Below, piece after piece: positions 9,697 to 20,836 of a stretch of DNA of 64,000 bases. A program made the position numbers and the translations under genes. Position 1 is the stretch's first letter, and each line of letters opens with the position of its first letter. The DNA is from G047528285 sp047528285 (GTDB taxonomy: Bacteria > Pseudomonadota > Gammaproteobacteria > Enterobacterales > Enterobacteriaceae). The DNA is taken from contig CP180022.1 in the NCBI GenBank assembly GCA_047528285.1, forward strand, positions 124,001 to 188,000. The letters are read 5' to 3'. A model generated the notes under the pieces. It was not told where the DNA came from, searched no databases, and worked only from the letters and a program-made list of their open reading frames with translations.

Positions 9697-11226
9697 ACTG
9701 AATGGATAGAAAGATACAATGATATTGTAGTGTTAAGAGATCTCATATGCAAAAATTTTTATCCTCTCCCCTACAAAAACAATGAAAATATTCTTATGAA
9801 GGTTATCACTATTTTGGGGATTAGTATAACCACCCTGCTACCAGGAAAACAAGAGGAGCCAGAAACAATGCTTTTCTCTATTACATAACTACATTCACTT
9901 TTTGATTTTTAAACATACGGAAATATACAAGCATAAAACTTAGACGCCATAGTATAGATTTCTAGCGCCGAGAGTTGGTAGAAGGTAGAGTAAGGATAAG
10001 CAGGAAATATCAAGAATCAATTAATAGAAAAAGCCATTATTGCTCCACATTGAAATTTCCATATAAAATAATAGTTTAAATATATTTAGTCCAAACTATG
10101 GCAATTTATAATATCAGGATTTTGTTCTGCGTATCTTTAGATCAAAATACGGCACAAAATAGATATTCGAAAACTTTCTTTAGCATTAAAATAAAGATTG
10201 CCAAAGCACTGCAGTGCTGAGAGATCTTACTGTTTTGACTATTTAACCCTCTTAACTATATGTATTTTATTTCTGACGTGTCTTCCACTTTGCATACCAA
10301 CAAATTTCATTACAACTAGTGTTGTTACTGTAAAGTGAAAATTTCATTAGAAAACAAGATTAGCGCCATTATATCTCAATCTTCTCGATATTATCCCGAT
10401 CAAATGTATCTTCCAACGATTAAGATAGAGAAAAATAAAAAAGTCTTAGATTGTCTTCGATAAGTATGACATCGCTTCCCTTAGGTAATACCTGCCAAAA
10501 GCAATGTAGGGCAGGCTAACATCTTCCACTCTCGGAAATCCCATAGATATCTTCATATATTTATTTCGATCTTTTCTGTTACATCTAAAAGACTTCAATC
10601 TACTTACATTACATGTATGCAGTATGGAATCTCTATTGCATTCTATTTCCATCTTTTTACGTTTATTTTAAGTCAAGTTATGTTCCTAATGCGATTGAAT
10701 ACAGGAAACTATAGAGACAAATATCCCACGTAATCTATATTATTAACAATAACCTATTAAATATTAATACGACTATAGAAGCTATCATTCATCCATGATG
10801 AAAAACTGGTTTTTAGAAAGTGCAAGAATGAAAAATTTTGTTCATCTATTCATAGATGGATAAATATCGCTGTTTTATGAACTTATAAAATTCTATAGAA
10901 ACATGATCTGTAATCCACTAATAACACTTGATAATATTTATTTATCCATTATCTACACAATTATTTAAAGAGTCACAACGTATTCCATACTACTGAAGAA
11001 TTATGTAAGAACACTGTAATTAATAAAAATAATGATTTCATCATCATTTTATGATTATTCATCGTTATCTTTTTTTATGCGCGATTTTTATAAATCAGTT
11101 ATGGTTTTTTTAAATACTTTAAAATAGTCATATTAATATTTAATTCAATAAAATAAAAACAAAGATAATATGAAATAGTTTTAAATATTGTTATAGATAC
11201 TTAATTGATTTTATATATTATAAACA

Positions 11227-11261
11227 ATTATAAATAGCATGTTTATGTGGCTATTTATAAT
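11227..11261. repeat. 12-bp perfect inverted repeat
   Basis: ATTATAAATAGC and GCTATTTATAAT flank an 11-base loop. It sits in very AT-rich gene-free DNA and is not followed by a clear U-tract. Its role is unknown; it could be the terminator of a lost gene or chance in AT-rich DNA. Confidence 0.5.
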
Positions 11262-12185
11262 AATTCCTCATCACTCTCACTTATTTATTAATAAATAACT
11301 TAATATGTTAATTTTTAATTTAGACTTCAGGTTTATTTGTTTGTATATTCTGTATTTTAAAAATAAATTATGATAAAATCATTTTGTCTTTTCTCGTTCT
11401 GCTAAATCTATTAAAATATAATTTAATAGTTATTCGCATTAGGTGTTCATCGCTCTATCTGTAAGCAATGTTTAAAACATTTTAATTTAATTTTTGTTAT
11501 CAAGGATCATTACATCAGGTAAAAAATAAGTATAGTTGATATAGACATGGATCCAATCTGCATAGATGCTACTGCACGGATATTAGATATAAGCCTCAAT
11601 ACTTTTCTGTGATACATTTTATAAATCAGATAAACATTCGTTTTATATGCAAAATATAATAATCCTTTGTGGCTATTAAACACTTAATATCATGTAATAA
11701 AAACGCAATTTCTCATCTTTTAGACAGAGAAAGACACAGAAACAAAAAATCATTCTCATAAATTATTTACTTTTTTTAAAACCAAGAACCATGAATAACT
11801 GAATTATTATATAATAATATTATTACCCATTATGATAAACAAATCAGAATCTGCATATATTTTTATTAAAAATATCGTATACAATCAATAATATATATAA
11901 AATTACAAAAACAACACATATATTTTATATAAGAGCAAACTTAGTGTACAAGAATCATATTTATATCGATCATTTTTAAATGTTCATATTTCCACGCCCA
12001 AATTAATTCATGAAACAACGGCTTTACAGCATTTAAAGTGCTGTTTTGAAGTAATGCCGTACTATATAAAATACAAAAATTCTTACTTATCGCTACTATC
12101 GCTTATATAGAAAAATATGGCATGAAATACCTATAAAGTTGTTTTCGATATAAACAACCAGTTATATAGTCACTATCTCTTATAT

Positions 12186-12204
12186 AAAAAATAGCAAGCT
12201 ATTT
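12186..12204 (-). terminator. Terminator of tRNA-Ser(CGA)
   Basis: Minus strand: AAATAG-CTTG-CTATTT followed by TTTAT, 15 bases after the CCA of the tRNA. A compact hairpin with a U-tract at the expected place. Confidence 0.6.
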
Positions 12205-12218
12205 CTAAACGTTAAAAA

Positions 12219-12309
12219 TGGCGGAGAGACAGGGATTTGAACCCTGGAAGGGAATAATTCCCTTAACGGTTTTCGAAACCGTCCCGTTAATCCACTCCGG
12301 CACCCCTCC
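12219..12309 (-). tRNA. serU: tRNA-Ser (anticodon CGA)
   Basis: 91 nt including an encoded CCA. The acceptor is GGAGGGG/TCTCTCC with two G-U pairs. The anticodon arm ACGGT-TTCGAAA-ACCGT gives CGA, and there is a long class II variable arm (AAGGGAATTATTCCCTT). The T-arm is CAGGG-TTCAAAT-CCCTG. It matches E. coli serU in architecture and reads UCG. A terminator hairpin follows. Confidence 0.97.
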
Positions 12310-14213
12310 TTTTAAGAGTTATAATAATGGCATACTATGAAAAATTTTGACAGAATCAATCCATCCTTTTAGGATGGCAATGAGTGCTTTTTAAGCAATA
12401 GATGACTAAATGGATATAGCAAAGTCTACATTGCTGCTAGCTTAGACAAAACTTATTGAGATTAAGTTCTATTGATTTCACTACCTAACCCACTTATCAC
12501 CAGATGAACAAAAAATCCGATGGGAATGAAAAGAGTGTTTTCATGACAACGTCAGCCATACTTCAGCTATTTTATATAAAATCAAGCAATCTGAATATGC
12601 AAGATTTTGAATCTAGAAATTATAATTAATCTGAAAAAATTTTACAAAAAAAAATAAATCGCGACTCAGATTTCTTCATTAGAAATATTCTGTATCTTTA
12701 AATGCTGCAAAGATTGATCTTATTTTCCATCGTTACAGTGAACACGACGAAAGATACGTTTCACTTATAATATTATCAAGCGATCAATGTAATTTCTGTA
12801 AGCAGTATTGAAAACGTTTAAGATTTATCTTTTTCGTTCTTGAAAATAGGGTTCAAATAAGCACACCTTAACAAGACTATCATCGATATAACAATGAAAG
12901 AAAGCTCTTGGTGCAGAGATACAACACAGATATTCAGCATTAGAAAGTCTCTTTATTAAATACATTAGAATCATTGATAAATACAGACCTAACATAGAAA
13001 TTATTGCAGTATGCAGATACTGTGAGATATTTCTAACAAGTGAATCTAATTAAGAATTTTATCATCACCACTTAATCTAACGACCACCTTACTCTCAGCT
13101 GTATCAGATAATCGATTAAAAATATTTTTAATCCGAATATATACCACTTGCAGTTCATGAGATTCTCTGTCCTAACTGAAAGGTTAATTTGCTGCGGCAG
13201 TAGTTATGTTCATGATATCGAATTTAAGAATATTGACTGCCACTTTTCTGGCAAGATCAGCGATCTTATTTTCTTTCTCCTCTAGAATTATGGATTCAAG
13301 TCTATCGTCAACATCATTAGCTAAAGCTTCCTTGATTTTTTTGATGAATCTGATTATTTAAAAGTCTGGAAAAACTCTATGTCTTAGTGAGACTACTGCT
13401 TAAATAATTTACTCAGGCAATAATAATATCATGTTCTTTGCTGTGCGCTACTAGATAGCACCTACGCTATATTCTCTATATTGTTAGCATTTTACTTCCA
13501 TACCAAATTTTCTCTTTGCTTTCAGCAAAGATCTTTAAGGATAGTTCTAGCAATAAGCCCAGAAAGTCTCTGTCCCGACTATTGGCCTTTCATGCTAATA
13601 ATGATGACGGGGTTTAATCGCTTACTGATCACTGAAAAAAATTTAGAAAGCATAGCGACACTCCAATCGGTTTCAAAAACGAAACAAAATAACCTCTATA
13701 AATTCCAAGAAAAAAGCTAAACACCTATATCATAATCAGATCTGTTTTTATATGATCATATCAGTTTAATAAAAAGATCAGATACAACGTTCAACAGAGT
13801 TTTATACAATACATACAGTAATATGTATTGACTTATTCTAGAATACTATAAGTATATTATGACTCTACTTAAGAAATTTAGTGATCTTAAACTCTTTTTT
13901 TTCATAAAATGCGATATTTAAAATAAAAATAGTAATATAATTAAAATTCATCACTTAAAATTTTTTCATCAAATATTAATCACATCACTTTAGTATAATC
14001 TCTAGCGATTTTATATAAAAATCAGGATAAATAAATTTATTCTATACAATTTCATTGCGATTTTTATCTTTCATTATAAACTAGTTATCAAATTTACCCC
14101 TAAATTACTGGCTTTCAACCGAAAACCTACCTTAAAATACTTAATAGAAGTCAATCCATTTACACTTCTTAACAGTTTTACTCCTAAACAACATTTTTTG
14201 GAAAGAAGATAAG
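12310..14213. other. Gene-free region upstream of metK
   Basis: About 1.9 kb. The main content is a broken minus-strand coding region at 13184-13653. A plus-strand 79-codon frame at 13481-13720 is its shadow. Sequence from 13.75 to 14.16 kb is AT-rich with nothing recognised. Confidence 0.6.
13184..13653 (-). pseudogene. Degraded protein-coding gene, unidentified
   Basis: The minus-strand ATG at 13653 is preceded by TTGGAGTG at good spacing and begins MLSKFFSVISKRLNPVIII, SMKGQ. The frame then carries many stops (TAG, TGA, TAA) but still reads SGQRLSGLIARTILKDLC. After a one-base frame change, a 54-codon stretch remains open to the stop at 13184: KKIKEALANDVDDRLESIIL, EEKENKIADLARKVAVNIL, KFDIMNITTAAAN. 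This tail is charged, helical and far from random AT-rich composition. Total length suggests a protein of about 155 residues. I do not recognise the family. Confidence 0.5.
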
Positions 14214-14282
14214 ATGACGCGTAAGGTAATCATCAAGGCATTACGCTATACCGGGGGTACCCTATCCACCAGGAAGACCTAG
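14214..14282 (+). other. Possible 22-codon leader ORF in the metK 5' region
   Basis: ATG at 14214 preceded by GGAAAGAAGAT, reading MTRKVIIKALRYTGGTLSTR then KT and TAG, ending 33 bases before the metK start. The segment 14210-14290 is clearly less AT-rich than the DNA upstream, so something in this leader has been kept. A CTAGT/ACTAG inverted repeat (14279-14296) overlaps its end. It could equally be a structured untranslated leader. Confidence 0.3.
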
Positions 14283-14315
14283 TCGTTACCAACTAGTATC
14301 CAAAGGTAAAAAACA

Positions 14316-15470
14316 ATGCCTACACACTTATTTACATCTGAATCTGTTTCAGAAGGGCATCCTGATAAAGTTGCGGATCAGATCTCTGACGCTGTTCTAG
14401 ACGCGATCCTGGCACAGGATCCCAAGGCACGTGTCGCCTGCGAAACCTATGTAAAAACTGGCATAGTTCTAGTAGGTGGCGAAATTACCACCAGCGTTTG
14501 GGTAGATATTGAAGAATTGACGCGCAACACTATCCGGCAAATCGGATATATTCATTCAGATATGGGCTTTGACGCTAACTCTTGCGCGGTGCTCAACGCT
14601 ATTGGGAAGCAATCTCCGGATATCAAACAAGGCGTGGATCGTACCGATCCGCTAGAACAGGGGGCGGGTGACCAAGGGTTGATGTTCGGTTTCGCCACCA
14701 ATGAAACTGATGTGCTGATGCCCGCACCAATTACCTACGCACATCGTTTGGTGGCGCGCCAGTCTCAGACTCGTAAAAACAGGACTCTACCCTGGCTACG
14801 ACCAGATGCCAAAAGCCAAGTTACTTTTGCATATGAAAACGGTAAAGTGGTAGGCATCGATTCCGTGGTGCTGTCGACTCAGCATGCGGAAGACATTGCC
14901 CTACCGCAGCTAAAGGAAGCAGTGATGGAAGAAATCATTAAGCCGGTTTTACCTGAAAAATGGCTCTCTCATCAAACCAAATATTTTATCAACTCAACCG
15001 GACGTTTCGTCATCGGCGGGCCAATGGGCGACTGTGGCTTGACTGGCCGTAAAATTATTGTTGACACATACGGTGGGATGGCCCGTCATGGTGGCGGGGC
15101 CTTTTCCGGAAAAGATCCTTCCAAAGTTGACCGTTCGGCTGCATATGCCGCACGTTACGTAACGAAAAACATCGTCGCCGCTGGTTTAGCTGAACGTTGT
15201 GAGATTCAGGTGTCCTATGCCATAGGCATAGCAGAACCTACTTCAATTACGATTGAAACCTTCGGCACCGAAAAAATCTCAGTGAATACCCTAACAGCGC
15301 TTGTGCGTGAATTTTTCGATCTTCGTCCTTATGGACTTATCACCATGATGGATCTATTGCGGCCAATTTACCGTGAAACTGCTGCCTACGGGCATTTTGG
15401 TCGCGAACTTTTTCCATGGGAAAAGACTGATAAAGCAGAGCTTCTACGGGATGCCGCCGGATTAAAATAA
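14316..15470 (+). CDS. metK: S-adenosylmethionine synthase MetK
   Basis: Makes SAM from methionine and ATP in the cytoplasm. The product is 384 residues, the same as E. coli, and colinear throughout. Signatures are GHPDKVADQISDAVLDA (ATP site), GAGDQGLMFGFATNET and the P-loop-like GGGAFSGKDPSKVDRSAAY. AAAGG precedes the ATG by about 10 bases. No tandem MetJ boxes (AGACGTCT-like) could be seen upstream. galP follows in the same orientation after about 800 bp, as in E. coli. With metF at 51.7 kb it supplies the methyl-donor branch. Confidence 0.97.
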   Translation: MPTHLFTSESVSEGHPDKVADQISDAVLDAILAQDPKARVACETYVKTGIVLVGGEITTSVWVDIEELTRNTIRQIGYIHSDMGFDANSCAVLNAIGKQSPDIKQGVDRTDPLEQGAGDQGLMFGFATNETDVLMPAPITYAHRLVARQSQTRKNRTLPWLRPDAKSQVTFAYENGKVVGIDSVVLSTQHAEDIALPQLKEAVMEEIIKPVLPEKWLSHQTKYFINSTGRFVIGGPMGDCGLTGRKIIVDTYGGMARHGGGAFSGKDPSKVDRSAAYAARYVTKNIVAAGLAERCEIQVSYAIGIAEPTSITIETFGTEKISVNTLTALVREFFDLRPYGLITMMDLLRPIYRETAAYGHFGRELFPWEKTDKAELLRDAAGLK

Positions 15471-16267
15471 TTTAGTATGTATACTACAATTATTAAACTA
15501 ACGGCAACAAACGAAGCTTGAAAAGATCGATCTTTTCTTGTCCTATGATCGGTATTATGACTACGTGTTAGATGTTATAATCGGTTAACTAAGGGAGCAA
15601 AATTTCTTATCTCAAGTAGAGAGGGTTGTAAAAGTATACTGATAATTCAATCTGATTTCTTTCACTAATGCGAGAATTTATTCAGGGAATATCGTTCTTA
15701 TGCCTCCGGAAGAAAATAAGATAGGTTCTGCAATCCCTATGTTCGGGCAGAAAATGTAATTTTGGCGTCTATGCTTTATTAGTCAGGCATTTTGATATCT
15801 AAAATACTTTTCTGTACCGCGCACTACAAAAAGATAACAGTTTTATGGCAAGAATACAGTTTAATCTGCCCTGGGGGAGGGTGTTAAAAACTTCTTTTGT
15901 TTTTGTTTCATTAGAAACTAAAATATTGAATATAAAAGTAATTTCGTTTTTTGAAATTGATTACATGATACACATCATAATTTGCTATATTTAGCATAAA
16001 TATAGAAATAGATAAGTTACTCCTTTCCTGTTTGTTATAAAATTGGTACGACAATTCAGGTTATGCCAGATGATAAATTCTACTACCACCCTAGTACTAT
16101 CGGGGGTGTATCTGGATAAAAATTTATACTACGGATAAATATGCTAGCTGACAGAGATAAGTGTATTGAACCGATAATAAATTTAGGATCCTCTTAATGC
16201 ATTGTTAGCATACAAATACATACATCAATAATTATTGAATTTAATTACGTAGTAATTGGAGGTGTTA
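15471..16267. other. metK-galP intergenic region
   Basis: About 800 bp. It holds the palindrome at 15520-15537 and an FNR-like dyad ATGAT-ACAC-ATCAT at 15965-15978 (one mismatch per half-site from TTGAT-N4-ATCAA). No reading frame is supported. Confidence 0.5.
15520..15537. terminator. Possible metK terminator (18-bp perfect palindrome)
   Basis: GAAAAGATCGATCTTTTC, a perfect palindrome able to form a 7-bp stem with loop TCGA, 50 bases after the metK stop and followed by TTG. The U-tract is weak. Confidence 0.4.
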
Positions 16268-17668
16268 ATGCGTACTACCACAGATAAATTCTGCAAATCT
16301 CATACTCGTTTTACTTTTTTCGTTTGTTTTATGGCAGCATTATCTGGCCTGCTATTTGGACTAGATATCGGTGTTATTGCTGGCGCACTACCTTTTCTCT
16401 CTACAGATTTGAATATCAATACCCAACAACAAGAATGGGTTGTTAGTTCCATGATGTTTGGCGCTGCATTAGGCGCACTTGCCGCGGGTTGGATATCGGC
16501 CAAGAAGGGGCGAAAAATTAGCCTACTTATCGCTTCTGTGCTGTTTATTATCGGTTCGCTATGGTCGGCATTGTCTCTGAATGTTGAATCACTCATTATC
16601 GCTCGTATTTTACTAGGATTGGCAATCGGAATGGCTTCCTATATCGCACCACTATACCTATCAGAAATTGCTCCAGAAAAGATCCGAGGCTCGATGATTT
16701 CAATGTATCAGCTGATGATTACCATCGGGATTTTGGCAGCTTATCTATCTAATGCTGCTTTCAGCTATAGCGGCTCCTGGCGCTGGATGCTTGGGATTAT
16801 CACTATTCCAGCAGTTTTACTGTTTATTGGTGTGCTCTTTTTGCCGGGCAGTCCTCGCTGGCTAGCAACCCGTGGCCGTTACAATGAAGCTCAAAAAGTA
16901 CTTGATATGCTACGCAGCTCTAGCGAACAAGTGAGAAAAGAATTAGAAGAAATTCGCGAAAGTTTAAAAATCAAACAAAGCGGATGGATGCTATTCAAAG
17001 AAAACAGTAATTTCCGCCGCTCTGTATTTCTTGGCATTCTACTGCAAATGATGCAGCAATTTACTGGTATGAATATCATTATGTATTATGCGCCAAAAAT
17101 CTTCGATATTGCCGGCTTTGCCAGCACTGTAAATCAAATGTGGGGGGCAGTGATCGTAGGATGTGTCAATGTACTGGCAACATTTATAGCTATCGGTTTA
17201 GTAGACCGATGGGGCCGTAAACCAATCCTGAAACTGGGTTTTTTAGTCATGGCAATCGGCATGGGTGTACTGGGTATGCTATTAGATCTGGGGGTTGAGA
17301 ACGAATTTCAAAAATACTTTGCAATAATCATGCTAATGTTGTTTATCGTCGGTTTCGCGATGAGTGCAGGGCCCCTGATTTGGGTACTATGTTCCGAGAT
17401 TCAGCCGCTAAAAGGACGTGATTTCGGTATTACTATATCAACCGCCACTAACTGGATCGCCAACATGATAGTCGGTGCTACCTTTCTGACCATGCTAGAA
17501 AGGTTCGGTAACGCCACTACCTTCTGGGTATACAGCACAATGAACGTTATTTTTATCGTATTAACCATAATGCTAATTCCAGAAACTAAAAATATTTCAC
17601 TTGAACATATTGAACGTAACCTTATGACCGGAAAACCACTGCGCAAAACTGGCTGCATTCAAAAATAA
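16268..17668 (+). CDS. galP: Galactose/glucose:proton symporter GalP (MFS sugar porter)
   Basis: Twelve-helix inner-membrane sugar/H+ symporter. The product is 466 residues (E. coli GalP 464). Conserved blocks include AALSGLLFGLDIGVIAGALP, EWVVSSMMFGAALGALAAGW, RILLGLAIGMASYIAPLYLS, EIAPEKIRGSMISMYQLMIT, LPGSPRW, QQFTGMN, VDRWGRKP and the C-terminal PETKNISLEHIERNLM. I chose the ATG at 16268 because GGAGG lies five bases upstream; a TTG at 16256 is in frame but inside that site. It may be the route by which host sugar reaches the glycolytic enzymes encoded at 48-51 kb. A strong terminator follows. Confidence 0.95.
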   Translation: MRTTTDKFCKSHTRFTFFVCFMAALSGLLFGLDIGVIAGALPFLSTDLNINTQQQEWVVSSMMFGAALGALAAGWISAKKGRKISLLIASVLFIIGSLWSALSLNVESLIIARILLGLAIGMASYIAPLYLSEIAPEKIRGSMISMYQLMITIGILAAYLSNAAFSYSGSWRWMLGIITIPAVLLFIGVLFLPGSPRWLATRGRYNEAQKVLDMLRSSSEQVRKELEEIRESLKIKQSGWMLFKENSNFRRSVFLGILLQMMQQFTGMNIIMYYAPKIFDIAGFASTVNQMWGAVIVGCVNVLATFIAIGLVDRWGRKPILKLGFLVMAIGMGVLGMLLDLGVENEFQKYFAIIMLMLFIVGFAMSAGPLIWVLCSEIQPLKGRDFGITISTATNWIANMIVGATFLTMLERFGNATTFWVYSTMNVIFIVLTIMLIPETKNISLEHIERNLMTGKPLRKTGCIQK

Positions 17669-19733
17669 AAACAGTAGCGGAGTTTTTTCTTTTTATGCTG
17701 TGCCTAACCACCCTTAGCCCCGTTGTCCCTTGCGGGGCTTTCCTTTTTTCCAAAAAAGGAAAAAAAGGATAAATAAAATTCTTTTGTGTTACGGCATTAA
17801 TACATATTGATACTTACACCATTTTCTCTAGCAATCAACATATTAAACATCACAAAGCCGCGCACTTTTTTCCTTTTAATCATTGTTAAGCAATCTAACA
17901 TTGTGCTTTAGATATAAATTTTTAAATCATACCAAAGGCTTTTTTAGCACACAGATAAAAAATATTTTATACACTACTGTGAGTACTATATCTAAAATAT
18001 TTAACTATAATTACAATATCCATATAATTTATTAATTGATTTTAGACATAACCTATTGTCTTATTAAAAATAAAAAATGCAGTATCTGCAATAATGAAAA
18101 TAAAAACACATCTTATATTAATCTATTTATTTTTTCTAGATAGGTAATCTAAGTTACGATTATCAAGTTTTATTATACACAGAGTAATAAAGCGGTATTG
18201 GGAAAGTTTTTAAAACTACAAGAGATGAGTTTTCTAAAAATAAATGAGAAAAATATTTTTGGATGAGAAACCAAGTCATGTAAAAAACCATGCTACATTT
18301 AATTAAAAATATTAAATATTTCTATAATATCCGTGTATTAACTCATTTTTATACGATCACAAAATAAAAATCAAAATAGCCATCTTGTTCTTCACATAAA
18401 ACAAGACCAGTGTTCATCTACTTCGCAAAAAGATAAAAACTTTAGCGTTATAGGATTCTATTATTCAGTAACCTTTTTTACATATTTTTAATACACCAAA
18501 ATAGTATTTTTCTCATGCGTTAATACCCGTGTAAATATTATCCCAGCATCAAAAATTAACTGCATTAATTTTAAATTATTAAAATTATTATTTCTGATCG
18601 AAAGAAAAAAATAACAATTAGCATCATCATAAAACAGCCAATCTGCAGTACAATAACTCATTCGCAAAGTTCCCACAAAATATAAAATATAAAATAAGCA
18701 CCTTCTTACAGAAAAAAGAAAACTCATGACAGGATTATTATCTGTGCCAATTGATTGTTCAGCAGTATCATTGATATATAGTATGGTTTCCGGATGTGCT
18801 TAACCATTAACCCACCCAACTGCAAAATTGAAAAATTTTTGGTTAATGGCCTGAATGATATATATATCACTGTCAAAATGCTAAGCTCAGAAAAAATTTA
18901 ACCGCTACACTTACGCCAAAACGGAAAAATCAGCATTATGAAAAGGAGTATTGGCATAAAAACATAATCTCGCATGATTTATAAATCATTCCGTCTGAGT
19001 TAGCAGTAAAATACTTAATTATGGGTTATTGCTTCTGAAATTCAATAGTAATATAGTCATATTTAGGTTTTAAAACAGATCTCAACGATTATCTCTCCAT
19101 AATTTTATTTAAAATAATTTATTATTTCTCTAATTAAAACTCACATAATAAAATAATTAAATCACTTAACAAATTTGTATCTTGAACATGATAGATGTTG
19201 ATGATATGTAAAGTAAAAAAATACTTACATAAACAACATCATAAATTAGATAAATTCTAAAACGCATACCGATAAAGTGAACGAAGCTGACATATCTTCA
19301 GCATATCGCTATCCAATAAAATTTTTGATGAATATTCAATATTAATGCAATATTTAGAGTACTTGAAGTTCTTTGACTCTAATAAGGAAACTTACCCTAC
19401 TTCCTACTACTACAAACAACCTTGTTTTTTTAGAAATACCTTTACCATTTCTTGACCTTTGAGGATATTTATATCCCGCCTACAAAATATATCACCTTGG
19501 AAAGGTAACTAAATTTATTAGTTGGCACCCAAAAACAACCATAAAAACTAATAATAGATGAGTTACTTAATAAAATAAGTAGAATCACACGATGATATCT
19601 GGAAAACGCGCGAAAAATATAAATTAAATTAATAATGCGAAGTTATAAATAAAATATATTGTCAATTTTTTATTAATATCGGAGATAGACGGCTAAAACT
19701 GTTATCCCAATCTAAATCCCAATCATCAAAAGA
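17669..19733. other. Gene-free region between galP and rpiA
   Basis: About 2 kb after the galP terminator. E. coli has sprT, endA and gshB after galP and serA next to rpiA; no fragment of these is recognisable. A minus-strand frame at 18488-18727 contains a mildly coding-like tail (LKLMQLIFDAGIIFTRVLTH) of unknown origin. A 9-bp inverted repeat CCATTAACC/GGTTAATGG lies at 18804-18849. Confidence 0.5.
17716..17750 (+). terminator. Rho-independent terminator of galP
   Basis: AGCCCCG, a 10-base loop, CGGGGCT, then TTCCTTTTTT. It is the GC-richest hairpin in the window. A second palindrome TCCTTTTTT-CC-AAAAAAGGA follows at 17741-17760. Confidence 0.88.
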
Positions 19734-20393
19734 TTACTCGATGATTTTTAAGCTCTGTTCACTCCCGATGAGTGCCACGTCAGCGGCGCGGCGCGCAAAC
19801 AAACCAACAGTGACTACTCCGGTGATGTTATTGATTTTTTCTTCAAGCGCCACCGCATCCAAAATGAATAAATCATGTATATCCAAAATGATATTACCAT
19901 TTTCTGTTACTACGCCCTGCCGATAGATAGGGCGAGCACCAAGGCGAACTAGTTCACGTTCAACCCAGGTTTTGGCCAGTGGGATTACCTCGATTGGTAG
20001 TGGAACTGTAGTACCAAGTACATCCACCAACTTACTTATATCCGCGATACAAATAAATTTACGAGCAGCTGCGGAAATAATTTTTTCACGGGTCAGCGCG
20101 CCCCCTCCCCCTTTGATCATCTGTATACTACTGTTTATCTCATCGGCACCATCTACGTAGATCTCCACTGAATCGACATCGTTAAGATCGAATAATGGAA
20201 TACCAAGACTCTTTAATTTGGCAGACGAGGAAGTAGAGCTGGAAACCGCTCCTTCTATTTTATGCTTAATAGAACCCAACGCGTCAATAAAATATGCAGT
20301 GGTAGATCCAGTTCCTACTCCCACAATAGCACCAGGCTGGATATATTTCAACGCGGCTAAAGCCGCCGATTTTTTTAGTTCATCCTGCGTCAT
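19734..20393 (-). CDS. rpiA: Ribose-5-phosphate isomerase A
   Basis: Interconverts ribose-5-phosphate and ribulose-5-phosphate in the pentose phosphate pathway. The product is 219 residues, the same as E. coli. I chose the ATG at 20393 (MTQDELKK, as in E. coli), preceded by AAGGAAA; an upstream in-frame ATG at 20447 would add 18 residues with no counterpart. Motifs are GVGTGSTTAYF, IYVDGADEI, KGGGGALTREKII and GVVTVGLFARRAADVALIG. It stands alone; neighbouring serA is absent. Confidence 0.95.
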   Translation of the reverse strand: MTQDELKKSAALAALKYIQPGAIVGVGTGSTTAYFIDALGSIKHKIEGAVSSSTSSSAKLKSLGIPLFDLNDVDSVEIYVDGADEINSSIQMIKGGGGALTREKIISAAARKFICIADISKLVDVLGTTVPLPIEVIPLAKTWVERELVRLGARPIYRQGVVTENGNIILDIHDLFILDAVALEEKINNITGVVTVGLFARRAADVALIGSEQSLKIIE

Positions 20394-20836
20394 GGTATTA
20401 TTTCCTTCCGCGGCATACAACACTGTATGTTTATCATTATAAGTCATTTTTTTCGGAAGGAGTAAAGATTTTTATAACTTCGTATAAAAACAGATTTGAA
20501 GTAATGTTTAAATAATTTCAGTTTTATTTTTAATATCAATAAGAAACAACAAAACAACTTTCTATGTTACAGTTAAATAAATCATATGTTCATTTATAAA
20601 ATTTCGTTAGATTCAGAAATTATATGCTAAACAAAAAATTAACAAAAAATAGATAGTACAGCAAAAAATTTATATCTATGAATCCGTCATTATTAAAATC
20701 CTATATTAATCCAATAAGTAAACTGTCCAAAATCATAGGTAATGTATACTACTTAAGAATCTGTTAATCGCCACTTGAAAGATTTTTATATAAGAAAAGA
20801 AAAAGCACTTATTTACGAGTAATGCATATTTAGCAT

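Larger units (their letters stand above)
9697..12218. other. Gene-free region between the tRNA-Leu and tRNA-Ser genes
   Basis: About 2.5 kb, extremely AT-rich between about 10.8 and 12.0 kb. A 68-codon minus-strand frame (10446-10652) is slightly coding-like (ISMGFPRVEDVSLPYIAFGR) but not recognised. A perfect palindrome AGCACTGCAGTGCT lies at 10205-10218 and a 12-bp inverted repeat at 11227-11261. No gene is supported. Confidence 0.55.
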
